Of a stretch of 64,000 nt of DNA, positions 51,759 to 59,592 are shown piece after piece; position 1 is the first letter of the stretch; every line of letters starts with the position of its first letter. The position numbers were made by a program, and so were the translations under genes. This DNA comes from Glaciihabitans sp. INWT7 (GTDB lineage: Bacteria; Actinomycetota; Actinomycetes; Actinomycetales; Microbacteriaceae), in the NCBI RefSeq assembly GCF_014217685.1, contig NZ_CP043653.1:1182419-1246418 (forward strand), in the 5' to 3' direction. The notes below the pieces were generated by a model. It was not told the origin of the DNA. It ran no database searches and saw only the letters and a program-made list of their open reading frames with translations.

Positions 51759-52183
51759 TCAGGCTCCCAGCGGTGTGGCTGTCTGGCGGTGAGGTGTCTC
51801 TGACGAGGCCCTCGAGGTCGCACACCAGTCTGCCCCACCCCCGGCGGCCGGGTTTCACCGAGGTTTCAGAAAGGTGAACATTGCCAGCCGAATTCGGCGT
51901 GTGGCTCCGGATGCACGAGGCATCGGCTACTCTCGAAGTGCACTACCCGATATACCGCGTACGACCTGTCTGTCCCTAGTCCGGATCCGTATCGCGTCCC
52001 GTGGCTCCACCGCTACCCCGGTGAAGTCAGTGTGCCGTCAACGACGCCGTTGCGTTTTTCGCCAGCGTCAGAGGCCCTCTTTTTCGCATTCCCGGCGACG
52101 ATCGCGGCGTCGCGCGCGGACCTACCCGCAGCACCACATCCGTTCTTCAGCAGTTCATGAGTTCTCACCCGAAAGAGTGCACA
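51759..52183 (+). other. intergenic region and leader of the GT2 operon
   Basis: 425 bp between divergent genes. No clear promoter was identified. Around 52039-52059 a 5-bp stem (CAACG/CGTTG) is followed by CG and five T. At 52070-52084 AGAG/CTCT is followed by four T. These look like weak terminator or attenuator hairpins in the leader of the glucan cluster. No small ORF or known riboswitch was seen. Confidence 0.4.
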
Positions 52184-53881
52184 ATGACAACGCTCAATTC
52201 TCCTCGTCAGCGCCTGGTCGCGCCGCCGGACTACATCGAACCCGAACCGGTGGAGCGCGCCGTCGAGTCGACGAAGTCGCAGTCCCCGTCGCTCGTCATG
52301 CTCGTTCTGATCGCGACTGTCGGCATCCTCGCCTACGCCTGGTTCCTGCTCAATCCCGCGAGCCGCGGTGATTGGTTGCCCTACTCGATGGTGATCCTCG
52401 CCGAGTCGATCCTCATCGCCCAGGCGCTGCTCTCCATGTGGACGATCCTCTCGGGGTCGCAGGACCCCCGGGACTTCGCATTCCACAATGCCAGAGCGGT
52501 GCTCTTCCACGATGCCGAGCCGGTCGGCCGCGGCAGCATGCGGGTCTACGACCGCCGCCGCATGTACCTCGACGGCGAACGCGTCTCGGTCGACGTCTTC
52601 ATCACCACCTACGGGGAGCCGCTCGAGGTCATCCGCGAGACCGTCACTGCCGCTCTCGCCATCCGTGGCTCCCACGTGACCTGGGTTCTCGACGACGGTC
52701 GGTCCGATGAGGTGCGGGATCTCGCCGAGTCACTCGGTGCGCGTTACGTACGGCGGCTCACCTCCGGCGGAGCCAAGGCCGGAAACATCAATCACGCCCT
52801 CGCCATCAGCTCCGGCCAGTTCTTCGCCATCTTCGATGCGGATTTCGTGGCCGACCCCGAATTCCTCGTGGAGACCGTGCCATTCTTCGCGAATGCGAAT
52901 GTCGCCTTCGTGCAGACTCCGCAGACCTACGGCAACCTTCACAACGTGATCTCCCGCGGCGCCGGCTATATGCAGTCGGTGTTCTACCGGTTCATCCAGC
53001 CGGGCCGAAACCGCTTCAACGCGGCATTCTGCGTCGGCACCAACGTGATCTTCCGCCGCACGGCAATCGATGATGTCGGCGGCCTCTACACCGACTCGAA
53101 GTCCGAAGACGTCTGGACCTCCCTCATGCTGCACGAGCGGGGCTGGAACACGGTGTTCATCCCGATGACTCTCGCCGTCGGCCACGCCCCCGACACGGTC
53201 GAGGCCTACACGAAGCAGCAGTTGCGCTGGGCGACCGGCGGTTTCGAGATCCTGTTCCGCCACAACCCGCTCGCCCGCGGTCGCAAGCTCACCCTCGACC
53301 AGCGTCTGCAGTACCTCGTGACGGCATCCTTCTACCTCACCGGCATCTGCCCGCTGCTGCTCCTGCTGGTGCCGCCGCTCGAGATCTACTTCGACCTGAG
53401 GCCGATGAATCTCTCCACCACCGTGTTCACCTGGTTGCTCTACTACAGCGGCTTCTACGTGATGCAGATCGTGCTCGCGTTCTACACGATGGGATCCTTC
53501 CGCTGGGAGACCCTGATGCTCGCGACCGCATCGTTTCCGATCTATGTCGCCGCTCTGGTGAATGTGCTCGTCGGCAAGGAACAGAAGTGGAGCGCCACCG
53601 GCGACCGCACCACGGTCAGCTCGCCGTTCAACTTCATGATCCCCCAGGTGCTCTTCTTCACCTTCCTCGCCCTGACCTCCGTCGTCGCGATCTACCGCGA
53701 CCTCGACAACGGCTTCCTCACCCTCGCCACGGCGTGGAACGTGACCAACACGGTGATCCTCGGCAGCTTCGTGATCGCCGCGATGGGAGAGAGCCGATCG
53801 GCGAAGGTGGCTGCGCGGGCCGCCCGCCGGGTCGAGCGTGCCGACTCGGCCATCCTCTCGCCGAAGGAGGTCTCCGCATGA
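52184..53881 (+). CDS. cellulose-synthase-like GT2 glycosyltransferase
   Basis: 565 residues. Two N-terminal helices (about 36-56 and 66-88) precede a cytoplasmic GT-A domain with DDG at 171-173, DAD at 218-220, SED at 307-309 and QQLRW at 345-349 (the QXXRW motif of processive synthases). Five or six helices follow to about 535. There is no PilZ domain, so c-di-GMP control through this protein is not visible. Processive GT2 enzymes of this type make cellulose, curdlan or mixed-linkage beta-glucan. The downstream genes favour a beta-1,3-containing glucan (inference). The ATG at 52184 is preceded by weak GAAAGAG. A GTG/ATG alternative lies 27 bases upstream. Confidence 0.9.
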   Translation: MTTLNSPRQRLVAPPDYIEPEPVERAVESTKSQSPSLVMLVLIATVGILAYAWFLLNPASRGDWLPYSMVILAESILIAQALLSMWTILSGSQDPRDFAFHNARAVLFHDAEPVGRGSMRVYDRRRMYLDGERVSVDVFITTYGEPLEVIRETVTAALAIRGSHVTWVLDDGRSDEVRDLAESLGARYVRRLTSGGAKAGNINHALAISSGQFFAIFDADFVADPEFLVETVPFFANANVAFVQTPQTYGNLHNVISRGAGYMQSVFYRFIQPGRNRFNAAFCVGTNVIFRRTAIDDVGGLYTDSKSEDVWTSLMLHERGWNTVFIPMTLAVGHAPDTVEAYTKQQLRWATGGFEILFRHNPLARGRKLTLDQRLQYLVTASFYLTGICPLLLLLVPPLEIYFDLRPMNLSTTVFTWLLYYSGFYVMQIVLAFYTMGSFRWETLMLATASFPIYVAALVNVLVGKEQKWSATGDRTTVSSPFNFMIPQVLFFTFLALTSVVAIYRDLDNGFLTLATAWNVTNTVILGSFVIAAMGESRSAKVAARAARRVERADSAILSPKEVSA

Positions 53882-54609
53882 CCTGGGCCAGCCGTCTCAA
53901 ACTCTTCACCGGAATCATCGGGGTGCTCATCATCGCCGCCGGTCTCACCCTGGTGTTCAACCAGCGGCAATCCCAGACCACCAGCACTTCCGCCTCCCTC
54001 GAAGCCGAGCGCTATCCCGTCGGCATCGACTACGGCGGCACCGTCATCTCGAGCCTCGTGAAAGACGGGGACCGGGTCACGAAGGGTGAAACGCTCTTCA
54101 CCCTGCAGAGTCCCTCGCTGCAGGCCGACCTGGCAAAGGGGCTGCTCAAGCCCGAGACCATCACCTATACGGTGACCGATGACGGCATCATCACGCTCAC
54201 GGCAGCCGTGGCGGGAACGGTGGCGGATGTGACGACCGAGGCCGGATCCTTCGTGCAGGCCGGCCAGGTGCTTGCGACGATCGACCGGGCGGGTTCGCTC
54301 TTCGTGACCGCCGAATTCCGGCTCACCGGTCGCGAGTACTCGCGGGTGGAAGACGGCGCCGCGGTCAAGATCCTGCTGCCCAATCAGACCGTCATCGAGG
54401 GCAAAGTCGAGTCCGTCGACGTCGAGACCGTTCAGGGTGACGCCCAGACCACCGTGAAGGTATCGAGCGATGGACTCGTGGATGGCGCCTACAACGGGCT
54501 CGTGAAACGGGGCACGCCGGTGTCGGCCTCGCTCGCCCTGCGTGACGACGGAATCCTCTCCGGGGTCAGCGACGGTTTCTTCGCCTTCATCCACAAGATC
54601 GGACTCTGA
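53878..54609 (+). CDS. HlyD-like membrane-fusion partner of the GT2
   Basis: 243 residues. One N-terminal helix (about 9-29) is followed by an external domain with two lipoyl-like half motifs, GGTVISSLVKDGDRVTKGETLFTL and AAVAGTVADVTTEAGSFVQAGQVLATI, and a beta-barrel region (FRLTGREYSRVEDGAAVKILLP). This resembles the HlyD/Alg44 membrane-fusion fold, but it lacks the long coiled coil. It overlaps the synthase stop by four bases (ATGA) and has AAGGAGG before its ATG, so the two are produced together. In alginate and mixed-linkage glucan systems, comparable partners help the chain cross the envelope. Confidence 0.82.
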   Translation: MTWASRLKLFTGIIGVLIIAAGLTLVFNQRQSQTTSTSASLEAERYPVGIDYGGTVISSLVKDGDRVTKGETLFTLQSPSLQADLAKGLLKPETITYTVTDDGIITLTAAVAGTVADVTTEAGSFVQAGQVLATIDRAGSLFVTAEFRLTGREYSRVEDGAAVKILLPNQTVIEGKVESVDVETVQGDAQTTVKVSSDGLVDGAYNGLVKRGTPVSASLALRDDGILSGVSDGFFAFIHKIGL

Positions 54610-54634
54610 CCGGTCCGGCCGGCAGGGACCGGGT

Positions 54635-56680
54635 ATGAGAGCAAGGGGCTCGGGTGCCGTGGGGTTCGTCGCCGTGCTCGTCGCCGTGGCGGCGCTGGTG
54701 AGCGGATGCTTCCCGACGGGCCCGTCATCGACATCTTCGGCGGTCCCGCCGGGACCGAGCTCCACCGTGTTTCCCACCTCGGGCATCGCGCCCCTGGTCG
54801 CCGCGGTGCCCGAGCGCACGCTGAAGGCTCTGCCGCAGGCGCGCCTCGATGCGGGACTCCTGCCGCCGACCAACCGCTGGTTCAGCGGGCTGGTCTTCGG
54901 CACCCCTTCGATGCCCGTCTTCCCCCTTCCCTTGGGCTTCCAGCTCTCCACTGGCGGGTTCTCCTTCGGCCTGCCGACCGTTTCGACGCAGCCCGCCGTC
55001 ATCACTGGAGGCTTCGCGCCGATCATCGGCGCCGACTTCGGCGCGGACTCCCAGGTCGTCACCGCCTATGACACCGCATCCGTCACCATCGAGCAGCGAG
55101 ACGGAAGCACCCGTCTCGGGCACACCGTCATCGCGGAAGGCTCGCCCTTCGTCAGCTTCACCGCGGCGAAGACGATGACGGTCACACTCGGTCAGCCGTT
55201 CACGAAGCCCGCGGGAACCGGCGCCTGGACGACCGAGATCGGGGGAGTCACCTATGGTCTCGTCTCCGCGGGAGCCCTCGCCGAAGGCGGCGGATCGCTT
55301 CGGCTCACCCACGGTCAGTCCGCGACCTGGTTCGTCGTGGCGACGGGCGGATCGGTGGCGGACTTCGTCACCGCGGGCCGGCATCCGGTCACCGGCACGA
55401 CGCTGACGTGGGCCTCGGGCGGCTCGAAGGCCAGCACGGCCATCTCCTATGCCACGGTCGGCGATGCCCCGACGATCGTCGCCGCGATGCCCCACCAGAC
55501 CGCCGCCCTCGCCCCGGGCACCTCCTGCGCCGCCGGCACCTATCCGAGCATCTATGGAGAGCTCAGCGCCTGTGCCGTCACTACCCTCGGCTGGACGACT
55601 CCCGCCATCGATCCCCGTGGCTCGCTCGACCTCTCCAAGCTCGCTGCGTCGCAGAAGGCCAGGCTCGCCGCCCAGGTGACAGCGGATGTGGTCTCGACCC
55701 GAGACGAACCGGCCGATACCTACTACGGCGGCAAGTGGCTGTACCGCCTGGTCAATCTGCTCGAGATCGCCACACAGGTGGGCGCGGATGACGCGGCCGC
55801 CGCCATCACGACGAAGCTCGTCGCCGCCATCGACGACTGGACCGACCCGAAGGGCTGCAGCACCCGAGACTCCCGCTGCTTCGTCTACGACGCCACGGCG
55901 AAGGGGATCGTCGGGCTCCAGCCCTCGTTCGGCTCAGACGAGTTCAACGATCACCACTTCCACTACGGGTACTTCTTCTACGCGGCCGGAGTGCTCGCGG
56001 CCGACAACCCCGAACTCGCCGCCCGCTGGGCCCCCGTCATCAACCTCCTCGCCGCAGACCTCGCCACCACGGCGAAGAGCAGCTACTTCCCCGTGCAGCG
56101 GGTCTTCGACGCCTATGCGGGCCATTCCTGGGCGAGCGGAACCTCGATCTTCGGTGACGGCAACAACCAGGAGTCCAGCTCAGAGGCCGTGTCGGCCTGG
56201 AATGGTCTGGCGCTCTGGGCTGCAGCGAGCGCGCAGCCCGCTCTCGAGACCGAAGCCCGGTGGATGCTGTCGGCCGAGGCCGCCTCGTCCAAGGCCTACT
56301 GGACCGATTTCCCCCTCGATGCGAGCGTCTACCGGGGTTTCGACCACACCGTCACATCCCTCGTCTGGGGTGGCAAGCGTGACTACGCCACCTTCTTCAG
56401 TGCCGATCCGAGCGCGAAGCTGGGAATCGTGGTGTTGCCGATGAGTCCCGTGGCCGACTATCTGGGAGGTGACCCGGCGCGAATCGCCGCCAATCTCGCC
56501 GACTCCGTGCCCAACGGCTACGACGTGGTCTTCGGTGACTTCCTGCTGATGTACCGGGCACTCGAAGGGCCGGATGCCGCGGCATCCGCTCTCGAGGCGA
56601 CGTCGGTGCTCAACGAGGACCGCATCGACGACGGCAACAGCCGCTCCTACCTGCTGGCCTGGATCATGGTGCACCTGTAG
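54635..56680 (+). CDS. GH81 endo-beta-1,3-glucanase lipoprotein
   Basis: 681 residues. The N-terminus is a lipoprotein signal: a hydrophobic stretch, then LVSGC with C about residue 29 as the lipid site. GH81 motifs are unmistakable: SDEFNDHHFHYGYFFYAAGVLA (catalytic acid D439) and FDAYAGHSWASG ... GDGNNQESSSEA (E513 and E517, the nucleophile-type glutamates). GH81 enzymes cut beta-1,3-glucan. It is 25 bases behind the HlyD-like gene. In cellulose operons an endoglucanase (BcsZ) plays this role, so this one may edit or release a beta-1,3-glucan made by the upstream synthase. The 3-prime end overlaps the acyltransferase gene by 17 bp. Confidence 0.93.
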   Translation: MRARGSGAVGFVAVLVAVAALVSGCFPTGPSSTSSAVPPGPSSTVFPTSGIAPLVAAVPERTLKALPQARLDAGLLPPTNRWFSGLVFGTPSMPVFPLPLGFQLSTGGFSFGLPTVSTQPAVITGGFAPIIGADFGADSQVVTAYDTASVTIEQRDGSTRLGHTVIAEGSPFVSFTAAKTMTVTLGQPFTKPAGTGAWTTEIGGVTYGLVSAGALAEGGGSLRLTHGQSATWFVVATGGSVADFVTAGRHPVTGTTLTWASGGSKASTAISYATVGDAPTIVAAMPHQTAALAPGTSCAAGTYPSIYGELSACAVTTLGWTTPAIDPRGSLDLSKLAASQKARLAAQVTADVVSTRDEPADTYYGGKWLYRLVNLLEIATQVGADDAAAAITTKLVAAIDDWTDPKGCSTRDSRCFVYDATAKGIVGLQPSFGSDEFNDHHFHYGYFFYAAGVLAADNPELAARWAPVINLLAADLATTAKSSYFPVQRVFDAYAGHSWASGTSIFGDGNNQESSSEAVSAWNGLALWAAASAQPALETEARWMLSAEAASSKAYWTDFPLDASVYRGFDHTVTSLVWGGKRDYATFFSADPSAKLGIVVLPMSPVADYLGGDPARIAANLADSVPNGYDVVFGDFLLMYRALEGPDAAASALEATSVLNEDRIDDGNSRSYLLAWIMVHL

Positions 56681-57458
56681 CGGTCGGTCGGGCCTGTTCC
56701 CGCCTCAGCGCGCGGGCGGCATCCGCCGCAGCGGCTTCGGCCGGCGTCGGTGCGGTGCCTCCCCGAGATCGCGGCTGCCACCACTGACCCGTGCCGTCGA
56801 CGGGATAGTCGGCCTGCAGCGAATCCACCATCGACTGCATGGTCACCCGAAGGGCCTCCGTCACGGACTGGGGATCGTCGCCCGTCCCGACGGTGATCGG
56901 TGTACCGACGGCGTAGGAGATCTCGACCCCGAAACGTTGCCGGAATGGAACCGGGTGGTTTTTGGTCATGAGGCGCTGGCCGCCCCAGACGGCGACTGGG
57001 ATCACCGGTACCCCGGCCTCGGCGGCGAGCCGGACGGCTCCGGTCTTGAGCTCGCGCACCTCGAATGACGCACTGACCCCCGCCTCGGGGAACACCCCGA
57101 TGAGTTCGCCTGCCCGCAGTGCGGCGACGGCCTCGGCGTAAGCCTCGGCACCCCGTCCCATGTCCACCGGGATGTGGTGCATTCCCCGCAGCAGCCAGCC
57201 GACACCCGGCTTGTCGAACGCACGTTTGGTGGCGAGAAAGCGGATGCGCCTGCGATTGTGCATCCAGGTCGCCCACTCGATGAGCGCGAATTCGAGATAG
57301 CCGAAGTGGGTCATGGCCAGCACGGCACCGCCGCTGTCCGGAAGATTCTCGAGCCCGCTCCCACGGCGGCGAAGGCGCCAAAAACCGAAGAGACCGCGCC
57401 CGAGTGTGATCGCGGAGCGATAGATCGGCTCCGGACGAGCACGGCGGGCGGAAGGCAT
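56664..57458 (-). CDS. 1-acylglycerol-3-phosphate acyltransferase family protein (PlsC-like)
   Basis: 264 residues. The family regions are seen: block I as HFGYLE (H51 and E56, HX4E instead of the usual HX4D), block II RRIRFLATKRAFDKP, block III GVFPEAGVSASF and block IV VIPVAVWGG. Such enzymes make phosphatidic acid or acylate glycolipids such as phosphatidylinositol mannosides. The glutamate replacing aspartate in block I is conservative but notable. The C-terminal 50 residues are proline/alanine-rich. Its end overlaps the GH81 gene on the other strand, and its start is divergent from a NERD-like gene. Confidence 0.86.
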   Translation of the reverse strand: MPSARRARPEPIYRSAITLGRGLFGFWRLRRRGSGLENLPDSGGAVLAMTHFGYLEFALIEWATWMHNRRRIRFLATKRAFDKPGVGWLLRGMHHIPVDMGRGAEAYAEAVAALRAGELIGVFPEAGVSASFEVRELKTGAVRLAAEAGVPVIPVAVWGGQRLMTKNHPVPFRQRFGVEISYAVGTPITVGTGDDPQSVTEALRVTMQSMVDSLQADYPVDGTGQWWQPRSRGGTAPTPAEAAAADAARALRREQARPTATGAP

Positions 57459-57540
57459 GCGGCAAGCGTAGGGCCGAATGCTGCGTATTCGCGGTGTCGA
57501 GGGTCGAACATGCGCCGCCGGGAATACGCCGCGAGCACTA

Positions 57541-57601
57541 CCCCCGTTCAGGCGTGCCCTCTACTGGGGACTGTCGACCGTTCGAGCCCCACGGTTAGCG
57601 T
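57541..57601 (+). promoter_or_regulatory. tandem CCCC/GGGG-box promoter of the second NERD-like gene
   Basis: A degenerate box CCCCC-GTTCA-GGCG at 57541-57554 and CCC-TCTACT-GGGG at 57557-57569 have G runs 15 bp apart. TAGCGT (57596-57601) is 26 bases after the second run. GGGGGAAG at 57616-57624 is the ribosome-binding site for GTG 57628. Confidence 0.52.
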
Positions 57602-57627
57602 GAGGTCATCCAAACCTGGGGGAAGCA

Positions 57628-58293
57628 GTGACTGATCTTGTAGCGCGCAGAGGGGCCGAATCGAGGCGGCACGGTCGCGCGCAAGATCTCACCACCGAGT
57701 CGGCGCAGCGCGCCGGGTTCAGCTTCCGTGGTCTGTTCGGTCGCGGGGGCGCACCGGGCACCACACGAGGTTGGCGTTCAGAGGCACCCACCGAGTTCGA
57801 ACTCGGGCGTCAGCTGATGTCGCTCGACGAGCGGTTCACCGTGCTGCGGGCATTCGATGTCTTCGGCGAGCTCGATGCCGACTTCGTCGTCGTCGGGCCT
57901 GCCGGAATCTTCCTCATCACCACCCGCGCACGAAGTGGCGCGAAGGTCTGGGTCGACGAGGACGTGCTCTGGCTGAATGGGCGCCCGACCGACCAGGTAC
58001 GCGATGCTCGCCGCGCTGCCGACCGGGCGTCCGCCCGGCTGAGCGCGATCATGGGCCAGTCCGTTCGAGCGACTCCGGTCATCGCGGTCATGGACCCTCT
58101 CTCACTGTCGTTCGGCGGCGACCCTGCGCGTCGCGTCGTCACCCTGCCCGCTGACCTGGTGGCGCAGTGGCTCTCCGAGTGTTCCCGAACGCTCTCGGAT
58201 AGCGCTGTCGCCGCCCTTTCACTGGTCGCGGAAGAACGCGCCACGTGGGGCTCGCTGCCGAACGGCTCCGGCCTGCTGTCACGGGTGCGCTGA
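57628..58293 (+). CDS. NERD-like domain protein (paralogue 2)
   Basis: 221 residues, no membrane helix. After a basic N-terminus of about 45 residues comes the core: FELGRQLMSLDERFTVLRAF, ADFVVVGPAGIFLITTRARSG, VWVDEDVLWLNGRP. Compared with classic NERD nuclease-related domains, the order of strands is kept, but the catalytic lysine position is R in TTRARSG and the upstream D is retained (DADF). So it may bind nucleic acid without cutting. A GTG start is preceded by GGGGGAAG with good spacing. It is followed 108 bp later by the third paralogue, which has its own copy of the promoter. Confidence 0.78.
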   Translation: MTDLVARRGAESRRHGRAQDLTTESAQRAGFSFRGLFGRGGAPGTTRGWRSEAPTEFELGRQLMSLDERFTVLRAFDVFGELDADFVVVGPAGIFLITTRARSGAKVWVDEDVLWLNGRPTDQVRDARRAADRASARLSAIMGQSVRATPVIAVMDPLSLSFGGDPARRVVTLPADLVAQWLSECSRTLSDSAVAALSLVAEERATWGSLPNGSGLLSRVR

Positions 58294-58317
58294 GCGCACC
58301 TCACCGCAGCGCTGGCA

Positions 58318-58374
58318 CCCTTTCTGGGGCTGCCCGTTCTGGGGCTGCACAGCCTTTCGTGTCGCGTCTAGCCT
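58318..58374 (+). promoter_or_regulatory. tandem CCCC/GGGG-box promoter of the third NERD-like gene
   Basis: CCC-TTTCT-GGGG at 58318-58329 and CCC-GTTCT-GGGG at 58333-58344 have G runs 15 bp apart. TAGCCT at 58369-58374 lies 24 bases after the second box. GGGGGAG at 58392-58398 is the ribosome-binding site for ATG 58402. Confidence 0.6.
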
Positions 58375-58401
58375 GAAGAGCATCAGAGCTTGGGGGAGCC
58401 G

Positions 58402-59553
58402 ATGGACATCAGGGATGCGGGCGGAACACAACGCACCGCGACGGCGCTGCACACCGACGAATCGGCGGCGTTCTCGCCCCCAATCGACGAGTCCCCGTTC
58501 TCCGGCCCCATCACCACCGGTCCGATTCACCCCGGATTCTCTCTCACGGGTGCCATCGACGGCGAACCCTTCGATGTCTCCGCTCACCTCGCTGCGCCGG
58601 CCGCGGAGTCGAGAGTGGACTTCGATCCGGTTCTCGGAGAGCCAGACACCACGGCTATTCCGACGACCGCGTCAGGTGCTTCTGCCGGGCCGTCCGCTGC
58701 GGCCTCAGCGGTCGCTTCGGAATCGGGCCCCTGGTCAATCGAGCCGAACCTGCGGGCACGCGGCCCGGCCTACGCGGTGCTCCAGGAATGCCTCGTACGG
58801 CAGGAGTCGGCGACAACGCGTGGACGACTCGCTCGAGTTCTGGGCAACAATCCACTGCATCCGGATGCCCGCAGCTGGTACAGCGGCGCACTCGGCGAGA
58901 TCGTGGTCGCCCATGCTCTCGCCCAGCTGGGCGAGGCCTGGACGGTACTGCACTCTGTGCCCGTCGGCCCCGGCGCTCCCGACATCGATCACCTGGTCCT
59001 CGGACCTGCTGGCATCTTCACCGTCACCACCCACAACCACTCCGGCAAGAAGATCTGGATCGGCGGAAGCACGTTCCTCGTGAACGGCTACAAGCAGGAG
59101 CACATGCGCACCTCCGCCCACGAGGCCGAGAGGGCAGCCCGGCTGCTCAGCAGCGTGACCGGTCGCCCGGTCACCGTGACCCCGCTGATCGTGGTCGTGA
59201 ATCCGGCATCCGTCACGACCGGGCGCAAGCGCCCGCGTGTCGCTGTCGTGTCGAGCAACACGCTGCTGCGCTGGCTGATGAGACGTCCCCGGGTGATGTC
59301 AGAACGCGCCGTCGCCCATTTCTCCATGTTCGCGGAGGAGCGCAGCACCTGGCAGCAGGAGCCGGTGGCAGTGCATGACACCTCCGATCAGCTCGCCCGC
59401 TTCGAACGACTGCGGCTCGAGGTGGATGCCGCCCGCCAGCGCTCCCGACTCTGGTTGCTCACGCTCGGGGTGGGGGCCATCCTCATCACCCCGGTCGCCA
59501 TCGCCGAGATCGTGCGGCTGATTCTCTCGTTCATGGTCGTTCCCGCAGTCTGA
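58402..59553 (+). CDS. NERD-like domain membrane protein (paralogue 3)
   Basis: 383 residues. A disordered Pro/Ser/Thr/Ala-rich N-terminus (about 1-115) is followed by the domain (about 125-300): YSGALGEIVVAHALAQLGEAWTVLHSVP, APDIDHLVLGPAGIFTVTTHNHSGKKIWI. The glutamate of GE and the aspartate of IDH are kept, but the E/D-x-K position is TTH, so nuclease activity is questionable. A helix at about 352-375 near the C-terminus suggests membrane attachment with a short tail. It is the closest in layout to the protein at 45475. The ATG follows GGGGGAG with five bases between. Confidence 0.8.
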   Translation: MDIRDAGGTQRTATALHTDESAAFSPPIDESPFSGPITTGPIHPGFSLTGAIDGEPFDVSAHLAAPAAESRVDFDPVLGEPDTTAIPTTASGASAGPSAAASAVASESGPWSIEPNLRARGPAYAVLQECLVRQESATTRGRLARVLGNNPLHPDARSWYSGALGEIVVAHALAQLGEAWTVLHSVPVGPGAPDIDHLVLGPAGIFTVTTHNHSGKKIWIGGSTFLVNGYKQEHMRTSAHEAERAARLLSSVTGRPVTVTPLIVVVNPASVTTGRKRPRVAVVSSNTLLRWLMRRPRVMSERAVAHFSMFAEERSTWQQEPVAVHDTSDQLARFERLRLEVDAARQRSRLWLLTLGVGAILITPVAIAEIVRLILSFMVVPAV

Positions 59554-59579
59554 GGTGAACCAACGCAGCTCGATCGGCG

Positions 59580-59585
59580 TACGGT
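59580..59585 (+). promoter_or_regulatory. -10 element for a leaderless transcript
   Basis: TACGGT is followed by seven bases and the ATG at 59593. Confidence 0.42.
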
Positions 59586-59592
59586 TCATTCC

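Noticed and set aside
52184-53881. c-di-GMP control of the GT2 through a PilZ domain
   Set aside because: After the last helix only about 30 residues remain and no RXXXR or (D/N)XSXXG motif is visible.
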